Source of the DNA: Alloyangia pacifica
GTDB taxonomy: Bacteria > Pseudomonadota > Alphaproteobacteria > Rhodobacterales > Rhodobacteraceae
Direction of reading: 5' to 3'
Length of the DNA: 64,000 nt
Assembly: GCF_003111685.1 (NCBI RefSeq)
Contig: NZ_CP022193.1
Span: forward strand, 62,001-126,000
Made by a program: the position numbers and the translations under genes. Under the pieces are notes generated by a model that was not told where the DNA came from, did not search any database, and was given only the letters and a program-made list of their open reading frames with translations. Positions 1 to 9,158 of the stretch are shown here, one piece after another. Positions within the stretch are counted from its first letter, which is position 1. Each line of letters begins with the position of its first letter.

Positions 1-107
1 CAGTATCGCGAGGCAGGGCTCTAGGCCCGTACCAGCGCAGGCAGTCCCGGAAATCCCAATGCGGTCAAGCCTCCGAGCGCCAAGGACACGCTATCGCCGG
101 GCATACC

Positions 108-2039
108 CTAAGATGCACCTGTCGCGAACATCGGCCCGCCCTTCCAGCGCGGAAAGCCGTAGCCGTGCACCTCGACCAGGTCGATGTCCTGCGGGGTCTG
201 CGCGATGCCTTCATCTAGGATCGCCTGGCCTTCCGCCGCCATTGCGCCGACGAGCCGCTCGGCGATCTCGGTACGCGGGAGATCGAGCGATCCAGCGGTC
301 CACCCGGCGAGCAGCTCCGTCACCGCGGCGGAGGGCTGCGGTGTCCGGTCACCCTCGGCGTAGTCGTACCAGCCGCCTGCCGTCTTCTGGCCCTTGCGCC
401 CGGCCCGCACGAGGGTGTCGCCCAGCGTCTCGGGCACCTCCTGCCCCGCCGCCCGCGCGCCCTCGCGCTGCAAGAAGGCAATGTCGAGCCCGCCAAGATC
501 CTGCGCCTCGAAAGGCCCCATCCGGAAGCCGTAGTCCCGCATCGCCGCGTCGATCTCGGCGATCGGCACGCCCTGAATGACCAGCGCCTCGGCCTCGGCA
601 CGGTAGCGCTTGAGAATACGATTGCCGATGAAGCCCTCGCAGATGCCCGCCCGCACCGGCACCTTGTTCAGCGCTCGCCCGAGCGCGAAGCCGGTGGCCA
701 GCACGTCGGGCGCGGTGTCCGGCGTCGGCACGATCTCGAGCAGCTTCATGATGTGGGCCGGGCTGAAAAAATGCAGCCCGATGAAGCGCTCGGGGTTCGG
801 CAGCCCCTCGGCGATGGCACGCGGATCGAGGTACGAGGTGTTGGTCGCCAGCACCGCATCGCTCCGGCAGACGCGGCCGAGTGCGGCGAATACGGCGCGC
901 TTCACGCCGATCTCCTCGAACACCGCTTCGATCACCAGATCGACCTGCGCCAATTCGGCATAGTCGGTGCTGCCGCGCACGCCAGCCATCCGCTCGGCCC
1001 GGCCCTCTTGGGTGAGCTTGCCGCGCTTGACCGCGCCGTCGAAGATCTTGCCCATGTTGTCGAGACCCCGCGCCACTGCCTCGGCATCGCGCTCAATGAG
1101 GATGATCTCCATCCCCGCCTCGCGGCACGCCCCGGCGATGCCAGCGCCCATGGTGCCGCCGCCGATGACGCCGACCGTCCTGAACGGGCGCGGCTCGACG
1201 CCCTTGAGCGCGGCGGGTTTCGGCGCGGCGCGCTCGGCGAAGAAGACATGCCGCAGCGCCGCCGCCTCTTCCGAGCCTCGCAGGTCGAGGAAGGTCTCGC
1301 GCTCATGCGCCATAGCCTCGGCGAAGCCGTTCTCGGTGGCGAAGCGTAGGCTGTCCAGCGCGCGCAGCGGCGCTTGATGCCCGGCCTTGGAGGCGGACTT
1401 GAGGGCCGCCTGCCAGAATTCTTCCGGCATTTGGTCCAGCGGGCGTTTTGACGCCGGCACCGGCAGGTCCGCCCCCAACGCCTTGCGGGCGAAGGCCACC
1501 GCGTCGCTTTCCAGATCGCTCACCACCGCGTCGATGAGCCCCGTCTTCAGCGCCCTGCCGGCGGACATCGGACGCCCGCCCGTCACTAGATCCACTGCCG
1601 CCTCGACGCCGGCCAGGCGAGGTGTACGCACCGTGCCCGAAGCGCCGGGTATGACGCCGAGCGTGACTTCGGGCAGCCCCACCTTGGCGCTTTCGACGGC
1701 GACGCGAAAGCGGCAGCCCATGGCGATCTCGAACCCGCCGCCGAGCGCCGCGCCGTGGATCGCCGCGACCCAGGGCTTTTCCGCCGCCTCGATCCTGTCC
1801 ACCACGTCGGGCAGATGCGGCTCGACCGGCGGCTTGCCGAACTCGCTCACGTCCGCCCCGGCGAGGAAGGTCCGCCCGGCGCAGATCAGCACAACGGCCT
1901 TCACCTCGGGGTCGGCGTCGAGGTGGCCCACCATCTCGTAGAGCCCCTTGCGCACGGCCTCGGAGATCGCGTTCACCGGCGGGTTGTCGAGGGTGACGAC
2001 GGCGATCTCGCCGTCGCGGCGGACAGTCAGGAGTGTCAT
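108..2039 (-). CDS. Fused enoyl-CoA hydratase / 3-hydroxyacyl-CoA dehydrogenase, short at the C-terminus
   Basis: A 643-residue two-enzyme beta-oxidation protein. The N-terminal crotonase domain (about 1-190) has the oxyanion-hole segment ALGGGFE and PEVTLGVIPGASGT. The NAD-binding dehydrogenase domain begins near residue 287 with VGVIGGGTMGAGIAGACREA, and its catalytic region contains GLHFFSPAHIMKLLEIV. Two C-terminal helical dehydrogenase domains follow. It starts 3 bases after livF and is the last gene of the paaN-liv run, so it probably does the PaaF and PaaH steps (hydration and oxidation of the ring-opened CoA thioester); no separate paaF or paaH is seen in the window. The protein stops just after GFPRWKGGPMF, where relatives usually continue for roughly 50 more residues, so the last domain looks clipped. 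No continuation was found in any frame in bases 1-107. The specific substrate is inferred. Confidence 0.88.
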   Translation of the reverse strand: MTLLTVRRDGEIAVVTLDNPPVNAISEAVRKGLYEMVGHLDADPEVKAVVLICAGRTFLAGADVSEFGKPPVEPHLPDVVDRIEAAEKPWVAAIHGAALGGGFEIAMGCRFRVAVESAKVGLPEVTLGVIPGASGTVRTPRLAGVEAAVDLVTGGRPMSAGRALKTGLIDAVVSDLESDAVAFARKALGADLPVPASKRPLDQMPEEFWQAALKSASKAGHQAPLRALDSLRFATENGFAEAMAHERETFLDLRGSEEAAALRHVFFAERAAPKPAALKGVEPRPFRTVGVIGGGTMGAGIAGACREAGMEIILIERDAEAVARGLDNMGKIFDGAVKRGKLTQEGRAERMAGVRGSTDYAELAQVDLVIEAVFEEIGVKRAVFAALGRVCRSDAVLATNTSYLDPRAIAEGLPNPERFIGLHFFSPAHIMKLLEIVPTPDTAPDVLATGFALGRALNKVPVRAGICEGFIGNRILKRYRAEAEALVIQGVPIAEIDAAMRDYGFRMGPFEAQDLGGLDIAFLQREGARAAGQEVPETLGDTLVRAGRKGQKTAGGWYDYAEGDRTPQPSAAVTELLAGWTAGSLDLPRTEIAERLVGAMAAEGQAILDEGIAQTPQDIDLVEVHGYGFPRWKGGPMFATGAS

Positions 2040-2042
2040 GGT

Positions 2043-2744
2043 TCAGAGTCCCAGATAGGCTTCACGGATGCGCGGATCGGCGATGAGATCGGGCGCGGCA
2101 CCGGTCATGGTGATCCGCCCGGTTTCCATCACGTAGCCGCGGTCGGCGATCTTGAGCGCACCATAGGCATTCTGCTCGACCAGCAGCACCGTCACGTCGC
2201 GCTCCTTGAGCGATTTGACCACCTCGAAGATCTGCGCCACCAGAAGCGGCGCCAGACCCATCGAGGGCTCGTCGAGCAGCAGGCAATGCGGCCGGCCCAT
2301 CAGTGCGCGGGCGATGGCCAGCATCTGCTGCTGCCCGCCCGAGAGTCCGCCCGCCGCGAGATTGCGCTTTTCCTTGAGGATCGGGAACATGGCAAAGGCG
2401 TCGGCCATGTCGCGGTCCACCCGCTCGTCGGTGAAGAGGAAGGCGCCAAGGCGCAGGTTCTCCTCGACCGTGAGATTGGTGAAGATCTGCCGCCCCTCGG
2501 GCGATTGCGCCAGCCCCCGCTTCAGCCGCTTGTGGGCGGGCACCGAGGCGAAACTCTCGCCGCGGAAGACGATGCTCCCGTCGCTCACCGGCTGGGTGCC
2601 CGAGAGGCACTTCAGCAGCGTGGTCTTGCCGGCGCCGTTGGCACCCACCACGGTCACGATCTCGCCCGAGCTGACCTCGAGGTCGAGCCCGTGCAGCACC
2701 TCGATGCGCCCGTAGCGCGAGCGCAGCCCCTCAACCGTCAGCAT
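2043..2744 (-). CDS. livF: Branched-chain/aryl-acid type ABC transporter ATPase LivF
   Basis: A 233-residue ABC ATPase of the LivF group that powers import through LivHM. Walker A is GANGAGKTT (about 34-42), the signature is LSGGQQQML, Walker B is LLLDEPSMGL, and a switch histidine region is replaced by VEQNA, as is usual for LivF. The length is normal. The start ATG at 2744 lies inside the end of livG (14-bp overlap), showing translational coupling. Its place between paaN and the beta-oxidation gene, under a shared divergent promoter, suggests that the transporter serves phenylacetate or aromatic amino acid use rather than leucine; this is inference from context. Confidence 0.95.
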   Translation of the reverse strand: MLTVEGLRSRYGRIEVLHGLDLEVSSGEIVTVVGANGAGKTTLLKCLSGTQPVSDGSIVFRGESFASVPAHKRLKRGLAQSPEGRQIFTNLTVEENLRLGAFLFTDERVDRDMADAFAMFPILKEKRNLAAGGLSGGQQQMLAIARALMGRPHCLLLDEPSMGLAPLLVAQIFEVVKSLKERDVTVLLVEQNAYGALKIADRGYVMETGRITMTGAAPDLIADPRIREAYLGL

Positions 2745-3516
2745 GGGCAGGCTCCTCCTCTTCGGTGCCGAGATAGGCGGCGATCACCGCCGGGTCGCGC
2801 GAGACGGTGGCCGGGTCGCCCTCGGCGATCTTCTCGCCGTGGTCGAGCACGACGATGTGGTTCGAGATCCGCATCACCAGCTTCATGTCGTGCTCGACCA
2901 GCAGGATGGCGATGCCCGAGGCGGCCAGCTCGGCGATCAGATGGTCGATCTCCTCGGTCTCGACGGCGTTGCAGCCCGCCGCCGGTTCATCCAGCAGCAG
3001 GATCTTCGGGTTGAGCGCCAGCGCGCGGGCGATCTCCAGCCGCTTCAAAGCGCCGTAGCTGAGGTTTCCGGCGATCTGCTCGGCGGCCTTGTCGAGCCGC
3101 ACCCGTTCCAGCAGCTTGCGCGCCCCGGCCCGCGCCTCGGCCGCACGCCGCTTCATGCCGGGCAGCGAGAGCAGGTCGGCCCAGACCGAGCCGCGCTCTG
3201 AAAGGTGGTACCCCGCCAGCACGTTGTCGAGCACCGTCATCTCCTGGAAGATCTGCAGGTTCTGGAAGGTGCGCGACAGGCCCATCTCGGCCAGCCGGTT
3301 GGGGGCCACCCCGGTCACCTCGGTCCCGTTCAGCGAGACCGAGCCGCGCCCGGGCTGGTAGACGCCCGAGATCATGTTGAAGAGCGTGGTCTTGCCCGCC
3401 CCGTTCGGCCCGATGACCGAGACGATCTCGCCGGGCGCGACCTTGAAGCTCACGTCGTTGACCGCCTTCAGCCCGCCGAAGCTGATGCCGAGGCCCTGTA
3501 CGTCCAGAAGGCTCAT
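2731..3516 (-). CDS. livG: Branched-chain/aryl-acid type ABC transporter ATPase LivG
   Basis: A 261-residue LivG-type ABC ATPase and partner of LivF. It has Walker A GPNGAGKTT (about 36-44), signature LSYGALKRLEIARAL, Walker B LLLDEPAAGCN and the LivG-typical LVEHDMKLVM H-loop. The C-terminus ends with a short acidic tail. The start ATG overlaps the stop of livM by 4 bases (ATGA), and the 3' end overlaps livF by 14 bases, so livM, livG and livF are tightly coupled. It lies on the cytoplasmic face of the membrane complex. Confidence 0.95.
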   Translation of the reverse strand: MSLLDVQGLGISFGGLKAVNDVSFKVAPGEIVSVIGPNGAGKTTLFNMISGVYQPGRGSVSLNGTEVTGVAPNRLAEMGLSRTFQNLQIFQEMTVLDNVLAGYHLSERGSVWADLLSLPGMKRRAAEARAGARKLLERVRLDKAAEQIAGNLSYGALKRLEIARALALNPKILLLDEPAAGCNAVETEEIDHLIAELAASGIAILLVEHDMKLVMRISNHIVVLDHGEKIAEGDPATVSRDPAVIAAYLGTEEEEPAHADG

Positions 3517-4469
3517 TCGTCCCTCCCCTTCAGGCGCCGCGCGATCGAGGGCAGCAGCCCCTGCGGCAGGAAGATCATCACCAGCACCATGACAAGGCCC
3601 AGCACCAGCTGCTCATATTCGGCAAATACCGTCAGCACCTGCGGCAGCAGTGTCAGGATCGCCGCGCCGAAGGTGGCGCCCAGCACCGAGCCGACACCGC
3701 CAAGCACCGCCATGGTGACCATCTCGACCGAGTGCATGAAGCCCGCGACGTCCGGCGTGATGTAGCCGTTCTGCAGTGCCAGCAGCGAGCCCGCGACCGA
3801 GGCGTAGACCGCCGAGATCACGAAGGCGCGCAGTTTCTGGCGCGGCACGTCCACGCCGACGGTCGCGGCCGCCACTTCCGAGCCGTGCAGCGCCCGCATG
3901 GCGCGGCCCGAGGGGCTGTCGAAGAGGTTCAGCGCTAGCCACGCCCCGACAAGCAGCACAACGCCGCAGACCATGTACCAGAACTCGCCGCCCGAAAGCC
4001 GCCAGCCCATGTCGCGCAGCAGGCTGCGCAGGCCAAGATCGGCGACGTTCATCCCGTCCGGGCCGCCGGTCAATCCGCGCTCGTTGGTCAGCACCATCGA
4101 CACGAGGATACCGAAGCCCAGCGTCGCCACCGCGAGGTAGTAGCCCTTGAGCCGCAGGATGGGCTTGCCGATCAGCGCCGCCATCACGCCCGAGACCACC
4201 GCGCCCAGCACCAGTGCCAGCGCCGGATGCAGCCCGAGGTGCTCGGGCGCCAGTGCACAGGCATAGGCGCCGATCCCGGCGAAGCCCGCGTGCCCGAGGC
4301 TGATCTGCCCGGCATAGCCGATCAGGATCACCAGCCCGACCACCGACAGCGCGTTGACGAAGATCAGCGCACCGACGCGGTAGTAATAGCCCGAGGGGAA
4401 GAACAGCGGCAGCAGCGCGATGAGCAGCGCCAGCACGCCGAGCGAAATCCATTTGTTGCGTCCGGTCAT
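3513..4469 (-). CDS. livM: ABC transporter permease LivM
   Basis: A 318-residue inner-membrane permease of the LivM family with about nine hydrophobic segments and the conserved stretch LSLGHAGFAGIGAYACAL near residue 60. The start was set at ATG 4469, because it forms a TGATG junction with the livH stop and gives the normal family length; a longer open frame upstream overlaps livH and has no family resemblance. It ends in a 4-base overlap with livG. It forms the translocation pore with LivH. Confidence 0.93.
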   Translation of the reverse strand: MTGRNKWISLGVLALLIALLPLFFPSGYYYRVGALIFVNALSVVGLVILIGYAGQISLGHAGFAGIGAYACALAPEHLGLHPALALVLGAVVSGVMAALIGKPILRLKGYYLAVATLGFGILVSMVLTNERGLTGGPDGMNVADLGLRSLLRDMGWRLSGGEFWYMVCGVVLLVGAWLALNLFDSPSGRAMRALHGSEVAAATVGVDVPRQKLRAFVISAVYASVAGSLLALQNGYITPDVAGFMHSVEMVTMAVLGGVGSVLGATFGAAILTLLPQVLTVFAEYEQLVLGLVMVLVMIFLPQGLLPSIARRLKGRDE

Positions 4470-5341
4470 CACACGCGCTCCGTCGATTTGCTGCCGAAGA
4501 GCCCCTGCGGCATCACGAAGAGCACACCGAGGATGACGATGAAGGCCACCGCCTCTTTGTACTGCGAACTGAGATAGCCCGCAGTCAGCGCCTCGAAACA
4601 GCCGAGCAGCAGCCCGCCAACCAGCGCGCCCTTGGGGTTGCCCATGCCGCCCAGCATGGCGGCGGCAAAGCCCTTGAGCGCCAGCGCGACGCCCACGTCG
4701 TAGCCGACCAGCGTGATCGGGGTGACCAGCACGCCCGCGAAGGCACCGATGGCCGCCGAAAGCCCGAACGAGAGCGTCATCACCCAGCCGGTGTTGATCC
4801 CGACGAGCTGCGCCGCGACGCGGTTGTTTGCGGTGGCGAGCACCGCCTTGCCGGTCAGCGTGAGGGTGAAGAATATCCAGAGACCCACGAAGACCGCCAG
4901 CGCGCCACCGATCACCCACAGGCTCTGCGGCAGGATCGTCGCGCCCAGAACGTGGATCGGATCATCGCCCGAGAAGGACGGGAAGCGGTGCAGCTGCTTG
5001 TCGAAAACCAGCTGCGTCGCGCCGCGGATGACGATTGAGGCCCCGATGGTGATGATGATGAGCGAGACCACGGGCGCGCCGCGCGCCGGCTCGATGGCCA
5101 GCTTGTTGAGCGCCACGCCGATGGCCGATGTGATCAGGATGGCGACCACGGCGGCGAGCGGCAGCGGCAGTCCGGCCTCGAAGGCGAAGACGGTAATCAT
5201 CCCGCCCAGCATGACGAATTCGCCCTGGGCGAAGTTCACCACGTCGGAGGCGTTGTAGATGATGGTGAATCCCAGCGCCACGAGCGCGTAGACGGCGCCC
5301 ACGGTCAGACCGGAGAACAGGAATTGCAGCAGGGCGTCCAT
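4469..5341 (-). CDS. livH: ABC transporter permease LivH
   Basis: A 290-residue LivH-type permease with the family segment IIYNASDVVNFAQGEFVMLG near the N-terminus (about 30-50) and about eight membrane spans. The ATG at 5341 was chosen over a TTG four codons upstream because GGGAG sits five bases before it. The stop shares a base with the livM start. A strong hairpin separates it from livK, which fits the usual excess of binding protein over permease. Confidence 0.93.
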   Translation of the reverse strand: MDALLQFLFSGLTVGAVYALVALGFTIIYNASDVVNFAQGEFVMLGGMITVFAFEAGLPLPLAAVVAILITSAIGVALNKLAIEPARGAPVVSLIIITIGASIVIRGATQLVFDKQLHRFPSFSGDDPIHVLGATILPQSLWVIGGALAVFVGLWIFFTLTLTGKAVLATANNRVAAQLVGINTGWVMTLSFGLSAAIGAFAGVLVTPITLVGYDVGVALALKGFAAAMLGGMGNPKGALVGGLLLGCFEALTAGYLSSQYKEAVAFIVILGVLFVMPQGLFGSKSTERV

Positions 5342-5373
5342 CGGGGCTCCCAAGGCTTTGGCGGATTGGGGTG

Positions 5374-5400
5374 CGGCTCCGGGCGCGAGGCCCGGAGCCG
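5374..5400 (-). other. Intercistronic hairpin between livK and livH
   Basis: A perfect 11-bp stem (CGGCTCCGGGC pairing with GCCCGGAGCCG) with a 5-base loop follows the livK stop by a few bases and precedes the livH start. It has no T-run. Such hairpins after binding-protein genes commonly protect the upstream mRNA or attenuate read-through. The structure is seen; the role is inferred. Confidence 0.6.
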
Positions 5401-5407
5401 AAGCGGG

Positions 5408-6556
5408 TTACTCGACGGGCAGCCAGTCGCCGTCCTTGATCTCCAGCATCCGGAAGGCGCTGAGATCGAGGCCGAGGTGATCCTCGGGCGAGAAGCTGTA
5501 GGTGCCGGTGGTGCCGACGAGGCCGTCGGTCGCCTCCAGCGCGTCGCGGATCGCCTGCGGATCCTCGCTGTCACCGGCGCGGGTGATGGCATCGACGATC
5601 AGCGCAAAGGCATCATGCGCATAGCCGCCGAAGGTCGAGACCTCCTGGTCGTACCTGGCCTTGTAGGCCTCGGTGTAGGTGGTCACCACCTCGTATTGCG
5701 CGTCATCTTCGGCCAGCTTGTCGGCGATCAGCAGCGCGGTCCCCGGCAGGCGCAGCCCCTCGGCGGCCTCGGCCCCGGCTAGCTCGATGAAGGCGTCCGA
5801 GGCAACCCCGTGGCTCTGGTAGAGCGGGATCTCGAAGCCGAGCTGCGCGACGTTGCGGGTGACAATCGCAGGGCCCTGGCCGAAGCCCGGGTTCAGCACC
5901 GCCTGCACGCCGCCCGTATTGCGGATGCGCGTGAGCTGCGGGGTCATGTCGGCGTCCTGCGGGCCATAGGTCTCATCGGCAAGGATCTCGATGCCGTGCT
6001 CGCCCGCGACCTCCTTGCACTGCGCCTGCATCGACGCGCCGAAGCCGTCGGTGCCCGAGATCATGCCGATCTTGGTGATGCCCTGCGCCTGCATGTCGGT
6101 GAAGATCTTCTCGCAGGCCATGCGGTCGGTGTGCGGGGTCTTGAAGACATACTCACGCACCGGGTCGATGATCGAGATCGCGCCGGCCAGCGAGATGAAG
6201 GGAATGCCCTCGTCCTCGGCCACGGACAGGATCGACATGGTGGTGCCGGTGGTCGAGCCGCCGATGATCGCGACGACCTCGTCATCTTCGACGAGGCGGG
6301 TGGCGAAGGTGCGCGCCTTGTTGGGATCGCCGCCGTCGTCGTAGAGCGTGAGGGCGATCTCCTCCCCATTGATCCCCCCTTCCTCGTTCAGCTGTTCGAC
6401 CAGCATCTCGATGGTCTTGGCCTCGGGGTCGCCGAGGAAGGCCGCGGGGCCGGTCGCCGAGACGCTGACGCCGAGACGGATCTCGGCCTGCGCGGCGCCG
6501 GCGAGGACGCCGAGAGCGGCGAAGGTGGCAAGCGCGGTGGTGGTCTTGGACATCAT
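5408..6556 (-). CDS. livK: Periplasmic substrate-binding protein LivK-type
   Basis: A 382-residue type I periplasmic binding protein. The first about 24 residues form a Sec signal ending AGAAQA before EIRLGVSVSATGPAAFLGD, the family's opening strand. The domain carries a typical GGSTTGTTMSILSVAEDEGI segment near 100-120. A strong ribosome site, GGAGGAG, precedes two adjacent ATG codons (6556 and 6553). It follows paaN by 60 bases on the same strand, so the pair and livHMGF are probably one transcript. The ligand is unproven; phenylacetate or an aromatic amino acid is suggested by the operon. Confidence 0.92.
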   Translation of the reverse strand: MMSKTTTALATFAALGVLAGAAQAEIRLGVSVSATGPAAFLGDPEAKTIEMLVEQLNEEGGINGEEIALTLYDDGGDPNKARTFATRLVEDDEVVAIIGGSTTGTTMSILSVAEDEGIPFISLAGAISIIDPVREYVFKTPHTDRMACEKIFTDMQAQGITKIGMISGTDGFGASMQAQCKEVAGEHGIEILADETYGPQDADMTPQLTRIRNTGGVQAVLNPGFGQGPAIVTRNVAQLGFEIPLYQSHGVASDAFIELAGAEAAEGLRLPGTALLIADKLAEDDAQYEVVTTYTEAYKARYDQEVSTFGGYAHDAFALIVDAITRAGDSEDPQAIRDALEATDGLVGTTGTYSFSPEDHLGLDLSAFRMLEIKDGDWLPVE

Positions 6557-6616
6557 GGTAACTCCTCCCAGATTGGTGTCCGTCGAAAGTCGGGTGCCGG
6601 GGCTCCGGTCAGGCGC

Positions 6617-8263
6617 TCAGGCCGCCTTGGGCCAGCGGATCATCACGCGCCGGAAGCGGGGCGCGACGAAGGCGGCGTCGGTCAGGCTGGCATTGCCCGC
6701 CGGGTTCGCCCCGGTGACGTGAAAGTCGGAGAAGGCCGCCGACTGGTTCACGTAGATATTGCCGGTGAGATTCACCGAGAGGTTCACGCCCGCCTGTGCA
6801 AAAGCCTTCGCCGCCCGTTTGATCAGCGCCTCATCTATTGCGTAGAGCGCCGCGGTGATCGCGCCCTTACTGCGGGCGATCCCTGCGGCGCGGGCGATGG
6901 CATCCTCGGCGCCATCGCAGGGCACGAGGAACGAGACCGGGCCGAAGCACTCGTCGTTCTGCGGACCCTCGGCGCCTTCGACCGCGACCATGAGTGGTGT
7001 GGCGCTGCGGCCATGGCCGGTTTCGGCGCTGTCGCGGATTACCCGGCCTGCGCCGAGGGCGGTCTCGATGCGCTGCAACGTGTTGGGATTGACGATGGTG
7101 CCGCAGATCCCGGCGGCGCGCGCCGGATCGGAGAGCAGCGCGTCGATCGCCTGCTTGATCCCCTCGGCCACCTCGTCAAAGCTCTTGCGCCCCTGATCGG
7201 TCTCGATCCCGCCGCGCGGAATATAAAGGTTCTGCGGCGAGGTGCACATCTGCCCCGAATAGAGCGACAGCGAGAAGGCGAGGTTGGCGCACATCCCGGA
7301 GAAATCATCGGTGCCGGTGATGGTGACCGAGTTGACCCCGGCCTCCTCGGTGAACAGCATCGCTTGGCTGTGCGCGCGGATCCAGGCGGCAAAGGCGGTG
7401 GACCCGGTGTAGTCGATCAGCGCCACTTTCTCGTGCGCCGCCAGATCCTTGGTGATCTGGGCCTCCGGCGCGTCGGCGGCCAGCAGCACGGCGTCCTGCG
7501 GCAGCCCGATCTCGGCGAAGACCTCGCGCAGCACGCGCACGGTCAGCGCCAGTGGCAGGATGGCACGCGGGTGCGGCTTGACGATCACCGGGTTGCCGGT
7601 GGCGAGGCTGGCAAAAATTCCCGGGTAGCCGTTCCAGGTCGGAAAGGTGTTGCAGCCCACGGTGAGCGCGATGCCGCGCGGCACCAGCGACCAGTGCTTC
7701 TCGATCACCAGCGGCGCATGCTTGCCCTGCGGCTTTTCCCAGACCGCGTCGCGGGCGCTGCGGGTCAGCTCGGAATAGGCCATTGCCAGCGCCTCGAGCC
7801 CGCGATCCTGCGCGTGCGGCCCGCCCGCCTGGAAAGCCATGGCAAAGGCCTGGCCGGTGGTGTGCATGGTGGCGTGGCCGAGCAGGAAGCTCATCTTGTT
7901 GAGCCGCACCAAGGCCTCGAGCAGTGCCCCGATCCGCGCCTCGACCGTGGCCTCGGCGAACGCGGGCGCGGCAGCCTCGGCGGCCGCGAGCAGCGCCTCG
8001 GGCGCGGCGGCGGGATAGCGGATGCCAAGCTCGGGGCCCCAGGGAGAAACCTCGGACCCGACGCGCCCCTCCTCGGGATGGCCGGGCAGATCGAAGGCGG
8101 CGCCCAGCAGGCGAGCATAGGACGATTCGCCCTCTGCCTTCGCGGTTTCGCCGTAGATCTTCCCGCTCGGGACCTCGGGAAACGGGGTCCAGAATTCGCG
8201 CGTTTCCAGCGCCTTCAGGGCACTTTCCAGCAGCGGTTTATGGCGGGTGAACAGGTCTGTCAT
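6617..8263 (-). CDS. paaN: Phenylacetate degradation aldehyde dehydrogenase family protein PaaN
   Basis: A 548-residue member of the PaaN branch of the aldehyde dehydrogenase superfamily. The catalytic cysteine candidate is C340 in SGQMCTSPQN and the general-base glutamate is E307 in FTEEAGVNS; the nucleotide-binding part includes VGCNTFPTWNGYPGIFASLA (about 202-221). The ATG at 8263 is preceded by GGGAGGAG; a TTG four codons earlier is less likely. It is the first gene leftward of the PaaR-type operator and divergent from paaG. It may oxidise the ring-opened semialdehyde, a task also covered by the PaaZ dehydrogenase domain encoded at 12.2-14.3 kb, so its exact role is uncertain. Confidence 0.87.
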   Translation of the reverse strand: MTDLFTRHKPLLESALKALETREFWTPFPEVPSGKIYGETAKAEGESSYARLLGAAFDLPGHPEEGRVGSEVSPWGPELGIRYPAAAPEALLAAAEAAAPAFAEATVEARIGALLEALVRLNKMSFLLGHATMHTTGQAFAMAFQAGGPHAQDRGLEALAMAYSELTRSARDAVWEKPQGKHAPLVIEKHWSLVPRGIALTVGCNTFPTWNGYPGIFASLATGNPVIVKPHPRAILPLALTVRVLREVFAEIGLPQDAVLLAADAPEAQITKDLAAHEKVALIDYTGSTAFAAWIRAHSQAMLFTEEAGVNSVTITGTDDFSGMCANLAFSLSLYSGQMCTSPQNLYIPRGGIETDQGRKSFDEVAEGIKQAIDALLSDPARAAGICGTIVNPNTLQRIETALGAGRVIRDSAETGHGRSATPLMVAVEGAEGPQNDECFGPVSFLVPCDGAEDAIARAAGIARSKGAITAALYAIDEALIKRAAKAFAQAGVNLSVNLTGNIYVNQSAAFSDFHVTGANPAGNASLTDAAFVAPRFRRVMIRWPKAA

Positions 8264-8293
8264 GGCTCCTCCCAAAGCTTGACAAGTATCATT

Positions 8294-8308
8294 GACCGTC
8301 CGGTCGGT
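8294..8308. promoter_or_regulatory. Putative PaaR (TetR) operator, paaN-paaG divergent promoter
   Basis: The sequence GACCGTCCGGTCGGT contains ACCG-N2-CGGT, the same core as at 20177-20186 upstream of paaJ. It lies in the 97-bp gap between divergent paaN and paaG. TetR-family PaaR regulators are known to bind palindromes and to be released by phenylacetyl-CoA. Binding here is inferred. Confidence 0.65.
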
Positions 8309-8360
8309 TTATGCAACAGTAAATCTCACAGGCCCCGTGGAGGGGGGCTCGGAGGATCAC

Positions 8361-9155
8361 ATGACGACATCGCAAACCGTGCTGGCGGAGCTGGAGTCCG
8401 GCGTTCTGAAGCTGACGCTCAACCGCCCGGAAAAGCTCAACTCCTTCAACGAGGAGATGCACCTTGCTCTGCGCGCTCAAATCCAGCGGGCGCATGATGA
8501 CGACGCGATTCGCGCCGTGCTGCTCACCGGTGCAGGGCGCGGCTTCTGCGCCGGGCAGGACCTCGGCGACCGCGACCCGCGCAAAGGCGGCCCCAAGCCG
8601 GACCTCGGCCAGACCATCGAGACCTTCTACAACCCCACCCTCCGGCTCATCCGCGCGCTGGAAAAGCCGGTGATCTGCGCGGTGAACGGCGTGGCGGCGG
8701 GCGCCGGGGCCAATATCGCCTTTGCGTGCGACATCGTGCTTGCGGCGAAATCGGCGAAGTTCATTCAGGCCTTTTCCAAGATCGGGCTAATCCCCGACGC
8801 GGGCGGAAGCTGGTCGCTGACCCGCATTCTCGGCGAGCCGCGCGCCAAGGCCCTGACCATGACCGCCGAGCCGCTGATGGCCGAGACCGCCGCCGATTGG
8901 GGGCTGATCTGGAAGGCGCTCGACGACGAGGCCCTGATCCCCGAGGCCGAGGCGCTGGCGGCAAAACTGGCCGCCGGGCCGACGCTGGGGCTGGGCCTTA
9001 CCAAGCGTCTCATCCATGAGGCCGCGACAAACGATCTCGACACGCATCTCGATCGCGAGCGAGACTGTCAGCGCGAGGCAGGCCGATCCGACGACTACGC
9101 CGAGGGCGTCACGGCCTTTCTCGAGAAACGTCCTGCCAGCTTCCGGGGGAAGTGA
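8361..9155 (+). CDS. paaG: 2-(1,2-epoxy-1,2-dihydrophenyl)acetyl-CoA isomerase
   Basis: A 264-residue crotonase-fold enzyme matching PaaG in length and motifs. It isomerises ring-epoxyphenylacetyl-CoA to oxepin-CoA, and in known systems also handles a later double-bond shift. It has AGRGFCAGQDLGDRD (about 59-73), the oxyanion-hole segment NGVAAGAGANIAFACDIV, and FSKIGLIPDAGGSW with the catalytic aspartate in the family position. The start ATG follows GGAGG by five bases; in-frame upstream codons run into the operator region. It leads the paaG-paaI-paaK operon, 3 bases ahead of paaI. Confidence 0.93.
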   Translation: MTTSQTVLAELESGVLKLTLNRPEKLNSFNEEMHLALRAQIQRAHDDDAIRAVLLTGAGRGFCAGQDLGDRDPRKGGPKPDLGQTIETFYNPTLRLIRALEKPVICAVNGVAAGAGANIAFACDIVLAAKSAKFIQAFSKIGLIPDAGGSWSLTRILGEPRAKALTMTAEPLMAETAADWGLIWKALDDEALIPEAEALAAKLAAGPTLGLGLTKRLIHEAATNDLDTHLDRERDCQREAGRSDDYAEGVTAFLEKRPASFRGK

Positions 9156-9158
9156 GCC

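Noticed and set aside
5810..8497. Long plus-strand open frame over livK and paaN
   Set aside because: Same explanation: high GC leaves the antisense frame open. The sequence is rich in Arg, Gly and His with no family resemblance.
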